The position numbers and the translations under genes are program-made. Below the pieces are notes generated by a model. That model was not told the DNA's origin and made no database searches. It saw only the letters and a list, made by a program, of their open reading frames with translations. DNA of 64,000 bases from Pseudopedobacter sp044361595 (lineage in GTDB: Bacteria; Bacteroidota; Bacteroidia; Sphingobacteriales; Sphingobacteriaceae): assembly GCA_044361595.1 (NCBI GenBank), contig JBIKIN010000021.1:1-64000 (forward strand). Direction: 5' to 3'. Shown here one piece after another: positions 8,111 through 16,146 of this stretch. Position 1 is the first letter of the stretch; each line of letters opens with the position of its first letter.

Positions 8111-9148
8111 ATGAAAAAGTCAGTTATTTTAATTATTCATATAGGATTTTGGGTTTCTTATTTTTTATTACTGTTGATCATAACTGCAGCTTTAACTCAA
8201 GGGTTTTCTTCGGGTCTAAGTTTTGGGTATATTATTAAATTAGGAATTCCTTTTGTTATATTTCCCTCTTTCAGTGTGTTTTACATATCTTATTTTTTCC
8301 TATTTCCAAAGTACATTCAAAAACGAAAAATAGGACTTTCCTTTTTCTTTGGTATCCTTATATGTGTTAGTGCTGCTTTGATTGCAAGCTTGGTAATATC
8401 CTTACTATTTGGAACAAATATGATGTTTAAAGGAGGTTACATCAGTTATTTTTCAGAAACTGCCTCAATAGGACTTATTGGTTTTGCTTCTGGTATTATG
8501 AGTATTACAATTAAAGGATTCATTACATGGTATGATGAAATAAAATTAAAGGAAGAACTGAATTTTAGAAACCATCAAATTGAATTAGCTTTAATAAAAT
8601 CGCAATTGGATCCTCATTTTTTATTCAATACAATCAATAACATTGATGTATTGATTCTTCAATCTCCTGAACTTGCTTCCGAATATTTGAATAAGCTATC
8701 AGACATCCTCAGATTCATGTTGTTTGAAACCAAAACAGAAAAAATAGCTTTATCCAAGGAAATTGAATATATAGAAAAATATATTGCCTTACAAAAAATA
8801 AGAACTTCGAATAAGCATTTTGTGACTTTTAAGGTAAATGGAGAAACTTCAAATCAAACCATACCATCGATGCTTTTAATTCCGTTTATTGAAAACGCAT
8901 TCAAACATGTTAGCAATAAAAAAACAGAAAATGCCATAACAATTTCTTTATTAGTTGAAAATAAAAATATTTTTTTTGAATGTGAAAACAAGTACACCGC
9001 AAATGGCAAAGCCTCATTAGAAAGTAATGGCTTAGGGAATGATTTAATTACAAAAAGAATTGAACTTTTATATCCAAAAAAACATGATTTAACAATAACA
9101 AATCAAAATGATACTTATAAAATTAAACTAGTTTTATACTATGTTTAA
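8111..9148 (+). CDS. LytS-type sensor histidine kinase
   Basis: A 345-residue protein with four hydrophobic spans in the first ~140 residues, then the His_kinase (PF06580) signature 'SQLDPHFLFNTINNI' with the phosphorylated His169, and the ATP-binding 'LLIPFIENAFKHV' N-box. A short C-terminal 'NGLGNDLITKRIELLYPKK' fits the HATPase end. No periplasmic sensor domain is visible, so the membrane segments may do the sensing. The gene overlaps the next by 8 bases, giving a classical kinase/LytTR regulator operon. Confidence 0.92.
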   Translation: MKKSVILIIHIGFWVSYFLLLLIITAALTQGFSSGLSFGYIIKLGIPFVIFPSFSVFYISYFFLFPKYIQKRKIGLSFFFGILICVSAALIASLVISLLFGTNMMFKGGYISYFSETASIGLIGFASGIMSITIKGFITWYDEIKLKEELNFRNHQIELALIKSQLDPHFLFNTINNIDVLILQSPELASEYLNKLSDILRFMLFETKTEKIALSKEIEYIEKYIALQKIRTSNKHFVTFKVNGETSNQTIPSMLLIPFIENAFKHVSNKKTENAITISLLVENKNIFFECENKYTANGKASLESNGLGNDLITKRIELLYPKKHDLTITNQNDTYKIKLVLYYV

Positions 9149-9830
9149 ACTTTCTTGCATTATTATTGAAGACGAGCCTTTGGCGTTAGAAAAAACAAAA
9201 GGATTTGTGCTGAAAACACCTTTTTTAAATCTGCTAGAAACTTTTGATAATTCACTTGATGGATTAGCTTTTTTAAACACCAATAAGGTCGATATACTTT
9301 TTTTAGACATCAATATGGATGAACTATCAGGTATAGAATTGCTTGAAAGTTCAAAATTAGATTGTAAGGTAATCATAACTACCGCCTATTCTGAATATGC
9401 TTTAAAGGGTTATGAACTTGATATTTCTGATTATTTATTAAAACCATTTTCATTCGAACGTTTTTTACAAGCAGTTAATAAGATTCAAAGTAATAAAACT
9501 GTTCAATCTAATGAATTAGATTCTAATTTTATTTTCGTAAAAACAGAAAACCGATTAGAAAAAATCAATATTGATGAGATTTTATTTATTGAAGGAATGA
9601 GAGATTATAGAAGAATTCATACAATAGATAAAAGAATTATGACGCTTCAAAACTTTGCTGAATTAGAACTGCTTCTACCTGCTAAATTAATCTGTAGGGT
9701 TCATAAATCATTTATGGTTTCCATCAGTAAAATTGAAACAATTGAACGAAGTAGAATTAAAATTTTAACTCATATCATTCCCATTTCCGAAACTTATAGA
9801 AATCATTTCTTTTCACAAATCAATTCATAA
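9141..9830 (+). CDS. LytTR-family response regulator
   Basis: A 229-residue protein. The receiver domain occupies about residues 4-120, with acidic residues Glu10-Asp11, phospho-acceptor Asp56 in 'DILFLDINM', and Lys in 'DYLLKPFSF'. The C-terminal LytTR DNA-binding domain (about 130-229) includes 'IDEILFIEGMRDYRRIHT' and 'ICRVHKSFMVSI'. It is cognate to the overlapping kinase. Likely targets are its own operon and the downstream serine hydrolase, because both carry the same 21-base-spaced repeat upstream. Confidence 0.93.
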   Translation: MFKLSCIIIEDEPLALEKTKGFVLKTPFLNLLETFDNSLDGLAFLNTNKVDILFLDINMDELSGIELLESSKLDCKVIITTAYSEYALKGYELDISDYLLKPFSFERFLQAVNKIQSNKTVQSNELDSNFIFVKTENRLEKINIDEILFIEGMRDYRRIHTIDKRIMTLQNFAELELLLPAKLICRVHKSFMVSISKIETIERSRIKILTHIIPISETYRNHFFSQINS

Positions 9831-9857
9831 ACAATAAATTGATAATATAGCCTTTCA

Positions 9858-9886
9858 TTTTGCAGATAAAAAAACGGAGTTTGCAT
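9858..9886 (+). promoter_or_regulatory. Direct-repeat regulatory element upstream of the serine hydrolase
   Basis: TTTTGCAG (9858-9865) and GTTTGCAT (9879-9886) reproduce the element at 8017-8045 with the identical 21-base offset. Similarity extends to ATTTTGCAGAT and AGTTTGCA on both sides, which is unlikely by chance in otherwise unrelated intergenic DNA. It is probably bound by the LytTR regulator encoded next to it. Confidence 0.5.
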
Positions 9887-9951
9887 AATCTAATTTTATA
9901 GCAAAATACTTACCTCGACATTGGTTTCATTATTAATTTAAAACAATTAAA

Positions 9952-11595
9952 ATGAAACAAATTATTGTATTTTTTTTGGTGTTCCTTATTTCTTTCTTAG
10001 CTAAAAGTCAAAGCATTAAAAACGATATTGAAGGGCTATTTTCAGTATGGAAAAAAAGCACCAATCCTGGTGGTGTAGTTATGGTATCACATCAAAATAA
10101 AATTATTTTTTCAGAAGCTTATGGTTTAGCCAATATTCCTTACAACATACCCAATGATGAAGAAACGGTATTTGGTATTGGTTCCTTATCAAAACAATTT
10201 ACAGCAATGGGAATTGTTCTATTACAACTAGACGGTAAACTTTTATTTGATGATGATATTAAAAAATACTTACCAGAAATGCACAATTTTAGTAAACCAA
10301 TTACCATTCGTCATTTACTACATCATACTAGTGGTTTAAGAAGTTCGCCTGAATTATTTGGACTTGCAGGATGGAGAGATGGTGATGCCATTACAAATGA
10401 GGATGCTTACAGATATTTAGCCAAACAAACTTATTTAAATTTTGAAACTAATTCTGAATTTATGTACACCAATTCAGGATATATCTTACTTGCAAAAATT
10501 ATCGAAAACATTACAAAACAAGATTTTAAAAGTTGGATAAAAGAAAAAATATTTCAACCGCTTCAAATGAATTCTACTTTTATTGAAGAAGATTATTCTA
10601 AAATAATTACCAAAACAGCATCATCGTATACTGAAATGGAGCCTGCTGTTTTTATAAGTGTAGAAGACTTTGATTTAACGTATGGCGCATCTAATGTTTA
10701 TTCTACTTGTAGCGATATTTTAAAATGGTCCAAAAATTTTAATCAAACACCTAAAGAATGGCAAAAAGCTTTTGCAACGCTTACAACTTTAGATATTTTA
10801 AATTCTGGAAGAAAAAACAATTATGCTTTTGGAGTTTTTGTAGAAGATTTTTACGGAAATCATAGAGTGCAGCATACTGGCGCTATTGCTGGCTTCCAAT
10901 CTATAATGTATGCATATCCAAATGACGATTTAGAAATTGTTATACTTTCAAATTATAGATCCAATCAAATATTTAAAATTGCAGATCAAATAAGTCAGCT
11001 TTTTTTACAAAACAAATCAGAAACAGACGTAGCAAATACAGTAGTAATAAATCCAATTAAACTCGGAGCTAATAGTTTAAAAAAATATGAAGGAATATAT
11101 TGGAACGATAGTGATAATTATTCTCGTAAAATTTATATGCAAAATGATACTTTATGGTACCTAAGAAGTAATAATAAAAAATCACCTTTAATTCCTATTG
11201 CTTTAAACGAATTTCAAATTGGAGGAATAAATGAAAAATTAGTGCTAAAGTTTGAAACAAACACCAATAAACTAAGCTTAATTTCATCTGATAATTCTAG
11301 CACAACATTAGAAAAATATGAGGACAAAACGCCTACTATCGAAGAATTAAAAGCCTATACAGGGAATTTTTATAGTAATGAATTAGAAACTTATTATAAA
11401 ATAAGTTTAAAGGATGGAAAGTTATTTGGTTATCATAGTCGCTTTGGTGAATTTGAAATTCAAATACTAAAAAAAGACGTTTTAAATTGGTCAGGAATGG
11501 CAATTTCAAAATACCAACGAAACATAAATGGAGCTTTTATAGGATTCAATATTACAATGAATAGAATTCGAAATTTATGGTTTGAGAAAAAATAG
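9952..11595 (+). CDS. Serine hydrolase, class C beta-lactamase/penicillin-binding protein-like
   Basis: A 547-residue exported protein with a hydrophobic signal in the first ~20 residues. The beta-lactamase-like domain (about 25-350) has the SxxK motif Ser78-Leu-Ser-Lys81 in 'GIGSLSKQF', a Tyr172-Thr-Asn174 YxN motif and 'HTGAIAGF' as the third box. The C-terminal ~190 residues form a DUF3471-like beta domain often attached to these peptidase/esterase homologues. Substrate is unknown; a D-amino-acid peptide or ester is likely. It follows the two-component pair and shares its upstream element, so it is probably in the same regulon. Confidence 0.88.
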   Translation: MKQIIVFFLVFLISFLAKSQSIKNDIEGLFSVWKKSTNPGGVVMVSHQNKIIFSEAYGLANIPYNIPNDEETVFGIGSLSKQFTAMGIVLLQLDGKLLFDDDIKKYLPEMHNFSKPITIRHLLHHTSGLRSSPELFGLAGWRDGDAITNEDAYRYLAKQTYLNFETNSEFMYTNSGYILLAKIIENITKQDFKSWIKEKIFQPLQMNSTFIEEDYSKIITKTASSYTEMEPAVFISVEDFDLTYGASNVYSTCSDILKWSKNFNQTPKEWQKAFATLTTLDILNSGRKNNYAFGVFVEDFYGNHRVQHTGAIAGFQSIMYAYPNDDLEIVILSNYRSNQIFKIADQISQLFLQNKSETDVANTVVINPIKLGANSLKKYEGIYWNDSDNYSRKIYMQNDTLWYLRSNNKKSPLIPIALNEFQIGGINEKLVLKFETNTNKLSLISSDNSSTTLEKYEDKTPTIEELKAYTGNFYSNELETYYKISLKDGKLFGYHSRFGEFEIQILKKDVLNWSGMAISKYQRNINGAFIGFNITMNRIRNLWFEKK

Positions 11596-11849
11596 GTAAT
11601 ACATAAAACACAGGACATAATGTTCTAACTGCCCTAAATCACTAGACAAATTACAAACATGAACTTAAACCTAAAAGTATAAAATGCTTTAAAAACACAA
11701 TTAAAACACTTTTCAAATATTCCAATTTTACAATTATAGTTTCTTTGTTGTACTAAAATCTAATGGCTTGATTAAACTGCGAGTGCCAAAATTGCTGGCT
11801 CTAATGTTGATATAGTAGTGGTAATAAATATTAATTAAAAAATTAAAAA

Positions 11850-12230
11850 ATGATGTCTCAAAAGAATAAAAAACAATTTGGTGTTTGGATGGATTCTCAC
11901 CACGCTACTATAGTAGGTAAAGAAAATGTTGATCATGGAGGTTTTATAGTTATCGGGCATGTAGAAAATGCCGGTGCAAATAACAACTCTAACGAAAACG
12001 CATCAAACAATCAAGAAATCAGTTTAATCCATAAGTTTTTTAAAGAAATCACTAACAAAATGCAAAATGTTGATGAGATTCATATCACCGGAACTGGCCA
12101 AATACAAGCTCAATTTATTAAATACTTATCAGAAACTGCTCAGTATAAAAGTGTAGTTGCAAACGAAAGTACTTCTAACAAAATGAGCGATGAAAGTTTT
12201 ATAGCTTTTATAGAGAACTATTATAACTAA
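11850..12230 (+). CDS. Small protein of unknown function, eRF1-like domain possible
   Basis: A 126-residue soluble protein. The start 'KKQFGVWMDSHHATIV' and the 'VDEIHITGTGQIQAQFIKYL' segment recall bacterial eRF1 domain-1-like proteins, but the resemblance is weak. An Asn-rich linker at about residues 42-55 separates the two parts. No catalytic motif can be named. It stands alone, preceded by 254 bases with no other ORF and followed by a strong bidirectional terminator. Confidence 0.7.
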   Translation: MMSQKNKKQFGVWMDSHHATIVGKENVDHGGFIVIGHVENAGANNNSNENASNNQEISLIHKFFKEITNKMQNVDEIHITGTGQIQAQFIKYLSETAQYKSVVANESTSNKMSDESFIAFIENYYN

Positions 12231-12270
12231 AAAAAGGCAGGGTCCTATACCAAGAGACCCTGCTTTAATT
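12231..12270. terminator. Bidirectional terminator between convergent genes
   Basis: GCAGGGTC (12237-12244) pairs perfectly with GACCCTGC (12256-12263). An A-run lies on the left and a T-rich stretch on the right, so it can stop transcription from both the 11850-12230 gene and the minus-strand peptidase gene. Confidence 0.85.
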
Positions 12271-12294
12271 TTATCGAAAGTATATCAGTTAAAA

Positions 12295-14805
12295 CTACTG
12301 TCCTACTAAAAACACAGCATTGCTAAACAGTAATTTTCCGTTTTCCCAAAAACTACGGAATAAAGGATTATCGGCTAAGTAAACAACAGTACCTCGGCCC
12401 ATGTCTTCTACACCAAACAAAGTACCATCTTGTATTTTCTTTTTGGTATTAACACCAGCAAAACCGGTTACATAGTTATCCTTTTTAATATAGCCTACAT
12501 TCCAGCCATCTTCTAAGAAACTGTACGTTTGCGCATCAAGCTTTAAGCTGTAATAAAAATTAGGATATCCAAAAGCCAATGGATGCGTGTTGTCTAAACT
12601 CATTTTATATATAGCGCCCGGAATGCTGTTTACTATCCCGCTTCTTTCTCTATCGCCATAAGTTCTTAGGTTAGCATAGGTATTATTTTTAGCATCAGCT
12701 TTTGGTTCTTCTTTTGTTTTTAAACCAAAACCTTTTTTATTGGCTAATCTGCCTACAGCACCATCAATAGCAATCAATTTTCCGCCGCTGCGTATCCAAT
12801 TCTGTATTTTCTCACTATCTAAATTTTGGTAATAACCATCTGGCGCAATTAAAACATCAATCTCTTCCCAAGCTACCCGGTTTAAATCTGCTGTTTTAAT
12901 TACCGTTACCTGATACTTGATTTGCTGCTCAAAAAAGTGCCAAACTTCGCCAAATCCTAAAGAACTTACTTCGTCTCCGGCCAATACAGCAATACTTGGT
13001 TTTTTAATGTATTTAATACTTCCAGACCCAAAATCGGCACCTTTATCTACAAATCCACTAGCTAATTTGGTTAGTTCCTCGCCTGTTTCGGTAGCTATTT
13101 TTGTTACTAGAGTTTCTAGTTGATTACCAAAAACCTCGTTACTGGTTTTAGCTATGATTAAAGAACCTGCTCCAAATTTTTTACCTCCTGCCTCAAACGG
13201 AACTTCACTGTATCTTACTTTTATGTTTTGATCTAGCAAAGCCGTTAAAAATTTAACATCATTTAAAGATTCCCACTTGGCCACCCAAGCATAAGTATTG
13301 GTTACATTTTGAGTTTCTACAGGTGCTGGCGGTGGTGCATTTTCAAAGGCTGGTTTGATGCTTTCTTTAAGCGCATAAGCTTGTAAACCGTAAGCATAAG
13401 GTAAAGCCCAAGCTGTAATATCGTAGGTATTAGAATCGGGAACAAAAGTGCGTGGTTCTAATAATACTTTAGCCAAAACAGATTTTGGCTGGTAAGCGTT
13501 TACAATGATATCTGTCTTTTCTATGTTGAAAGACTCGGTTTTACCATTAAAATAATTAAAGCCAGCGCTGCTTCTAGCAACGCCATAGCCTAATTCTATA
13601 CCGTTATTTTTTAATAATTTAGCTAGTTTATCGGCATTAGCCTTATTCTGAGACTTAATTACATAGGTTTTATACTCGCTAGAAGGATTGCTTTTAGAGT
13701 CTGAATAAAACTTTTTAAACTCGTCTAAAGTTTTAGCGGCATATTTAGAGGTAGTTTCTACAGTAGATAAACCTGTGGTATAATGATGTGCAATTCTATC
13801 TTTTAAAGTTAAGGTATCGCCAATGGCATTTTTAATGGCTAAACCTGCGGCACCACTACCACCTTGTTCGTAAGTCATGCCTATAGCTCCATTATAAAGC
13901 GGATAAGTATCGCCATAAGAAGGATACAATAAATCAAAAACCTCTTTGGTAAAATATAACCAGCCTTTTTGGTCAAAATATTTTGCATTGTTTTTGCCAA
14001 TCACTACTTGAAACTCTCTTTGCCAAGGTGTAATGGCATTATGATAAGGCTCGGCAGCAGGGGCAAAATAATAAGGATTGTTTACGCCCTGCTCATGAAA
14101 ATCTACATGTACCTGTGGCAACCAGCTGTTATAAACTTTTAAACGTTGTTGCGTTTCTACTTGCGTTTGCCAAGCCCAATCGCGGTTTAAATCGAATAAA
14201 TAATGGTTTGCCCTACCACCTGGCCAAGGCTCAATATGTTCTCTGGCATAAGGTTTTGGATTTGGAATAATATTGGCTATTGGGTTATAAAAATTCACAT
14301 AACGATCTCTACCATCGGGGTTAATACAAGGGTCTACCACCACAACTGTATTCTTTAACCACTCCTTAGTTTTCTGGTTCAATGGATCTAACAAATCAAA
14401 AATGGTTTGCATAGATGCTTCGGTACTTACCGATTCGTTTCCGTGTACATTATAACTCAGCCAAACTAAAGTAGGCTGGTTTACCATAGCTAAATTAGAT
14501 GGCTTTAAACCAGCATTGGCTAAATTACTTTCTCTAATACTTTCTAATCGGTTAATATTTTCATCATTTGCTACAAAAGCCATTAAAAGCTCTCTGCCTT
14601 CGTTAGTTTTGCCATAATATTGAAGCTTCACATTTTTAGAGTTTGCCGCCAAATATTCAAAATACTGCACTACTTTATAGTGTAACGTAAATTTTGAACC
14701 TAATTCGTAACCTAAAAATTCTGATGGCGATTTAAGTTTTTGCTGAGCAGTAGCCATTTGCGCCATAGCACTTAGCGCAATAAAACCAAGTAGTAATTTT
14801 TTCAT
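12295..14805 (-). CDS. Secreted M14-family zinc carboxypeptidase
   Basis: An 836-residue protein with a cleavable signal ('MKKLLLGFIALSAMAQMATA'). The M14 domain spans about residues 30-350: zinc ligands His121 and Glu124 in 'VHGNES', His237 in 'HVDFHEQG', and catalytic Glu313 in 'GMTYEQGG'. The 'NPDGRDRY' substrate-binding stretch is also present. The C-terminal half contains a glutamine-amidotransferase-like segment ('LIAPDGYYQNLDSEKIQNWI') common in large Bacteroidota M14 proteins. It probably degrades peptides in the periplasm or outside. It is a single gene with its own terminator. Confidence 0.93.
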   Translation of the reverse strand: MKKLLLGFIALSAMAQMATAQQKLKSPSEFLGYELGSKFTLHYKVVQYFEYLAANSKNVKLQYYGKTNEGRELLMAFVANDENINRLESIRESNLANAGLKPSNLAMVNQPTLVWLSYNVHGNESVSTEASMQTIFDLLDPLNQKTKEWLKNTVVVVDPCINPDGRDRYVNFYNPIANIIPNPKPYAREHIEPWPGGRANHYLFDLNRDWAWQTQVETQQRLKVYNSWLPQVHVDFHEQGVNNPYYFAPAAEPYHNAITPWQREFQVVIGKNNAKYFDQKGWLYFTKEVFDLLYPSYGDTYPLYNGAIGMTYEQGGSGAAGLAIKNAIGDTLTLKDRIAHHYTTGLSTVETTSKYAAKTLDEFKKFYSDSKSNPSSEYKTYVIKSQNKANADKLAKLLKNNGIELGYGVARSSAGFNYFNGKTESFNIEKTDIIVNAYQPKSVLAKVLLEPRTFVPDSNTYDITAWALPYAYGLQAYALKESIKPAFENAPPPAPVETQNVTNTYAWVAKWESLNDVKFLTALLDQNIKVRYSEVPFEAGGKKFGAGSLIIAKTSNEVFGNQLETLVTKIATETGEELTKLASGFVDKGADFGSGSIKYIKKPSIAVLAGDEVSSLGFGEVWHFFEQQIKYQVTVIKTADLNRVAWEEIDVLIAPDGYYQNLDSEKIQNWIRSGGKLIAIDGAVGRLANKKGFGLKTKEEPKADAKNNTYANLRTYGDRERSGIVNSIPGAIYKMSLDNTHPLAFGYPNFYYSLKLDAQTYSFLEDGWNVGYIKKDNYVTGFAGVNTKKKIQDGTLFGVEDMGRGTVVYLADNPLFRSFWENGKLLFSNAVFLVGQ

Positions 14806-14907
14806 ACTACTAAACTAAAAATTAAAAGCATTTAAAATCAGCATCCACTTAATTTTTAAGATATAATTGCTTAAAAACTAAATTTGTAAATGTAATTTTA
14901 CAGAATT

Positions 14908-15008
14908 AGGGCGTTTCCCCGAATAAAAATCGGGGTCGGGCTTTTTGTTTATACTCCTACAAGGCATTAGCCACAAGGCCGGTATTCACTTCAATCCCTA
15001 ACGCAAAA
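14908..15008 (+). repeat. Extragenic element bounded by GGGCGTT and CCCTAACGC
   Basis: This element runs from GGGCGTTTCCCC to CAATCCCTAACGCAAAAC, with an internal CCCCGA...TCGGGG hairpin followed by TCGGGCTTT. A second copy lies inverted at 55993-56124 and a collapsed one at 22994-23011. It matches an extragenic repeat I know from many Sphingobacteriaceae and Flavobacteriaceae intergenic regions. The hairpin may also act as a terminator or RNA stabiliser. Confidence 0.7.
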
Positions 15009-15028
15009 CCTTAAATAAGAAAATATAA

Positions 15029-16144
15029 ATGAGAATTGGATTTGACGCAAAACGAGCTTTTCAAAACTTTACAGGTTTAGGCAACTATTCTCGTTTTGTG
15101 CTTAAAACCTTAGCCCAAAACCAAGCACAAAACCAATATTTTTTATACGCTCCAAAGGCTATTGACAATCCTAGAACCTCGTTTTTATTTCAATTTCAAA
15201 ATGTAGTGGTTAAAACGGCGCCCATTAAATGGTTAAAATCTTATTGGCGAAGCAAAGGTGTTGTTTCTGATTTAATAAAAGATGAAATAGAAATTTACCA
15301 CGGTTTAAGCCACGAAATACCTTCGGGATTAAAGCAAAAAGGGATTAAAAGCGTGGTGACCATTCACGATTTAATTTACATCCGTTACCCACAGTTTTTC
15401 AAATACATTGACCGTAAAATTTACGATTACAAGTTTAGAGCAGCTTGTAAAAACGCAGACCGTATTATCGCCATCAGCGAACAAACTAAACGAGATATTG
15501 TCCAATATTTTGGCACCAATCCTGATAAAATAACCGTAGTTTACCAAGGTTGCGACGAGGTTTTTTATCTGCCCGCTTACGCTGATGTTAAAAATGAGGT
15601 AAGCAAATTATATCAACTACCGTCAGAATTTTTACTTTGTGTGGGAACGCTTGAAGAGCGTAAAAATCAATTATTGATTTTAAAAGCTTTAACTCTATTA
15701 CCATCACATTTTAAATTGGTTTTAGTAGGGAAAGCAACCCAATATGCAAACGAATTGCGACAATTTATTGAAGACAATAAATTACAAAACCGTGTTCAGC
15801 TGTTAGAAAACGTAGCTTTTGCTCATTTACCTACCATCTATCAATTAGCAAAAATATTTGTGTATCCTTCTAAATTTGAAGGTTTCGGAATACCAATTTT
15901 AGAAGCATTGAATTGTGGCGTCCCAGTAATTGCTGCTACAGGTTCTTGCTTGGAAGAAGCTGGCGGACCAAATTCCATTTACGTTTCTCCAGAAAATGCA
16001 TCAGCGCTAAGCGAAGCTATTTTGAAAGTTTGGAATGATGAAAGCCTGCTGGAAAAAATGATTAGCCAAGGAAAAGAATACGCTTTAAATTTTAGAGACG
16101 AGAAAATAGCAAATGATTTGATGGAGGTTTATCAGAGTTTGTAG
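15029..16144 (+). CDS. Glycosyltransferase family 4 (GT-B) protein
   Basis: A 371-residue GT-B enzyme with an N-terminal acceptor domain containing 'FTGLGNYSRF' and a C-terminal donor domain containing 'LLCVGTLEERKNQ', 'YPSKFEGFGIPILEAL' and 'GVPVIAATGSCLEEAGG'. The E-x7-E-type loop in 'KFEGFGIPILEAL' marks nucleotide-sugar binding in GT4 enzymes. It probably adds a hexose during surface polysaccharide or glycolipid synthesis. No other polysaccharide genes are adjacent. The stop is two bases from the end of the convergent barrel gene. Confidence 0.9.
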   Translation: MRIGFDAKRAFQNFTGLGNYSRFVLKTLAQNQAQNQYFLYAPKAIDNPRTSFLFQFQNVVVKTAPIKWLKSYWRSKGVVSDLIKDEIEIYHGLSHEIPSGLKQKGIKSVVTIHDLIYIRYPQFFKYIDRKIYDYKFRAACKNADRIIAISEQTKRDIVQYFGTNPDKITVVYQGCDEVFYLPAYADVKNEVSKLYQLPSEFLLCVGTLEERKNQLLILKALTLLPSHFKLVLVGKATQYANELRQFIEDNKLQNRVQLLENVAFAHLPTIYQLAKIFVYPSKFEGFGIPILEALNCGVPVIAATGSCLEEAGGPNSIYVSPENASALSEAILKVWNDESLLEKMISQGKEYALNFRDEKIANDLMEVYQSL

Positions 16145-16146
16145 TC

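Noticed and set aside
8053..8238. 61-residue ORF overlapping the start of the histidine kinase gene
   Set aside because: Different frame over the kinase signal region, no start context and no homology visible.
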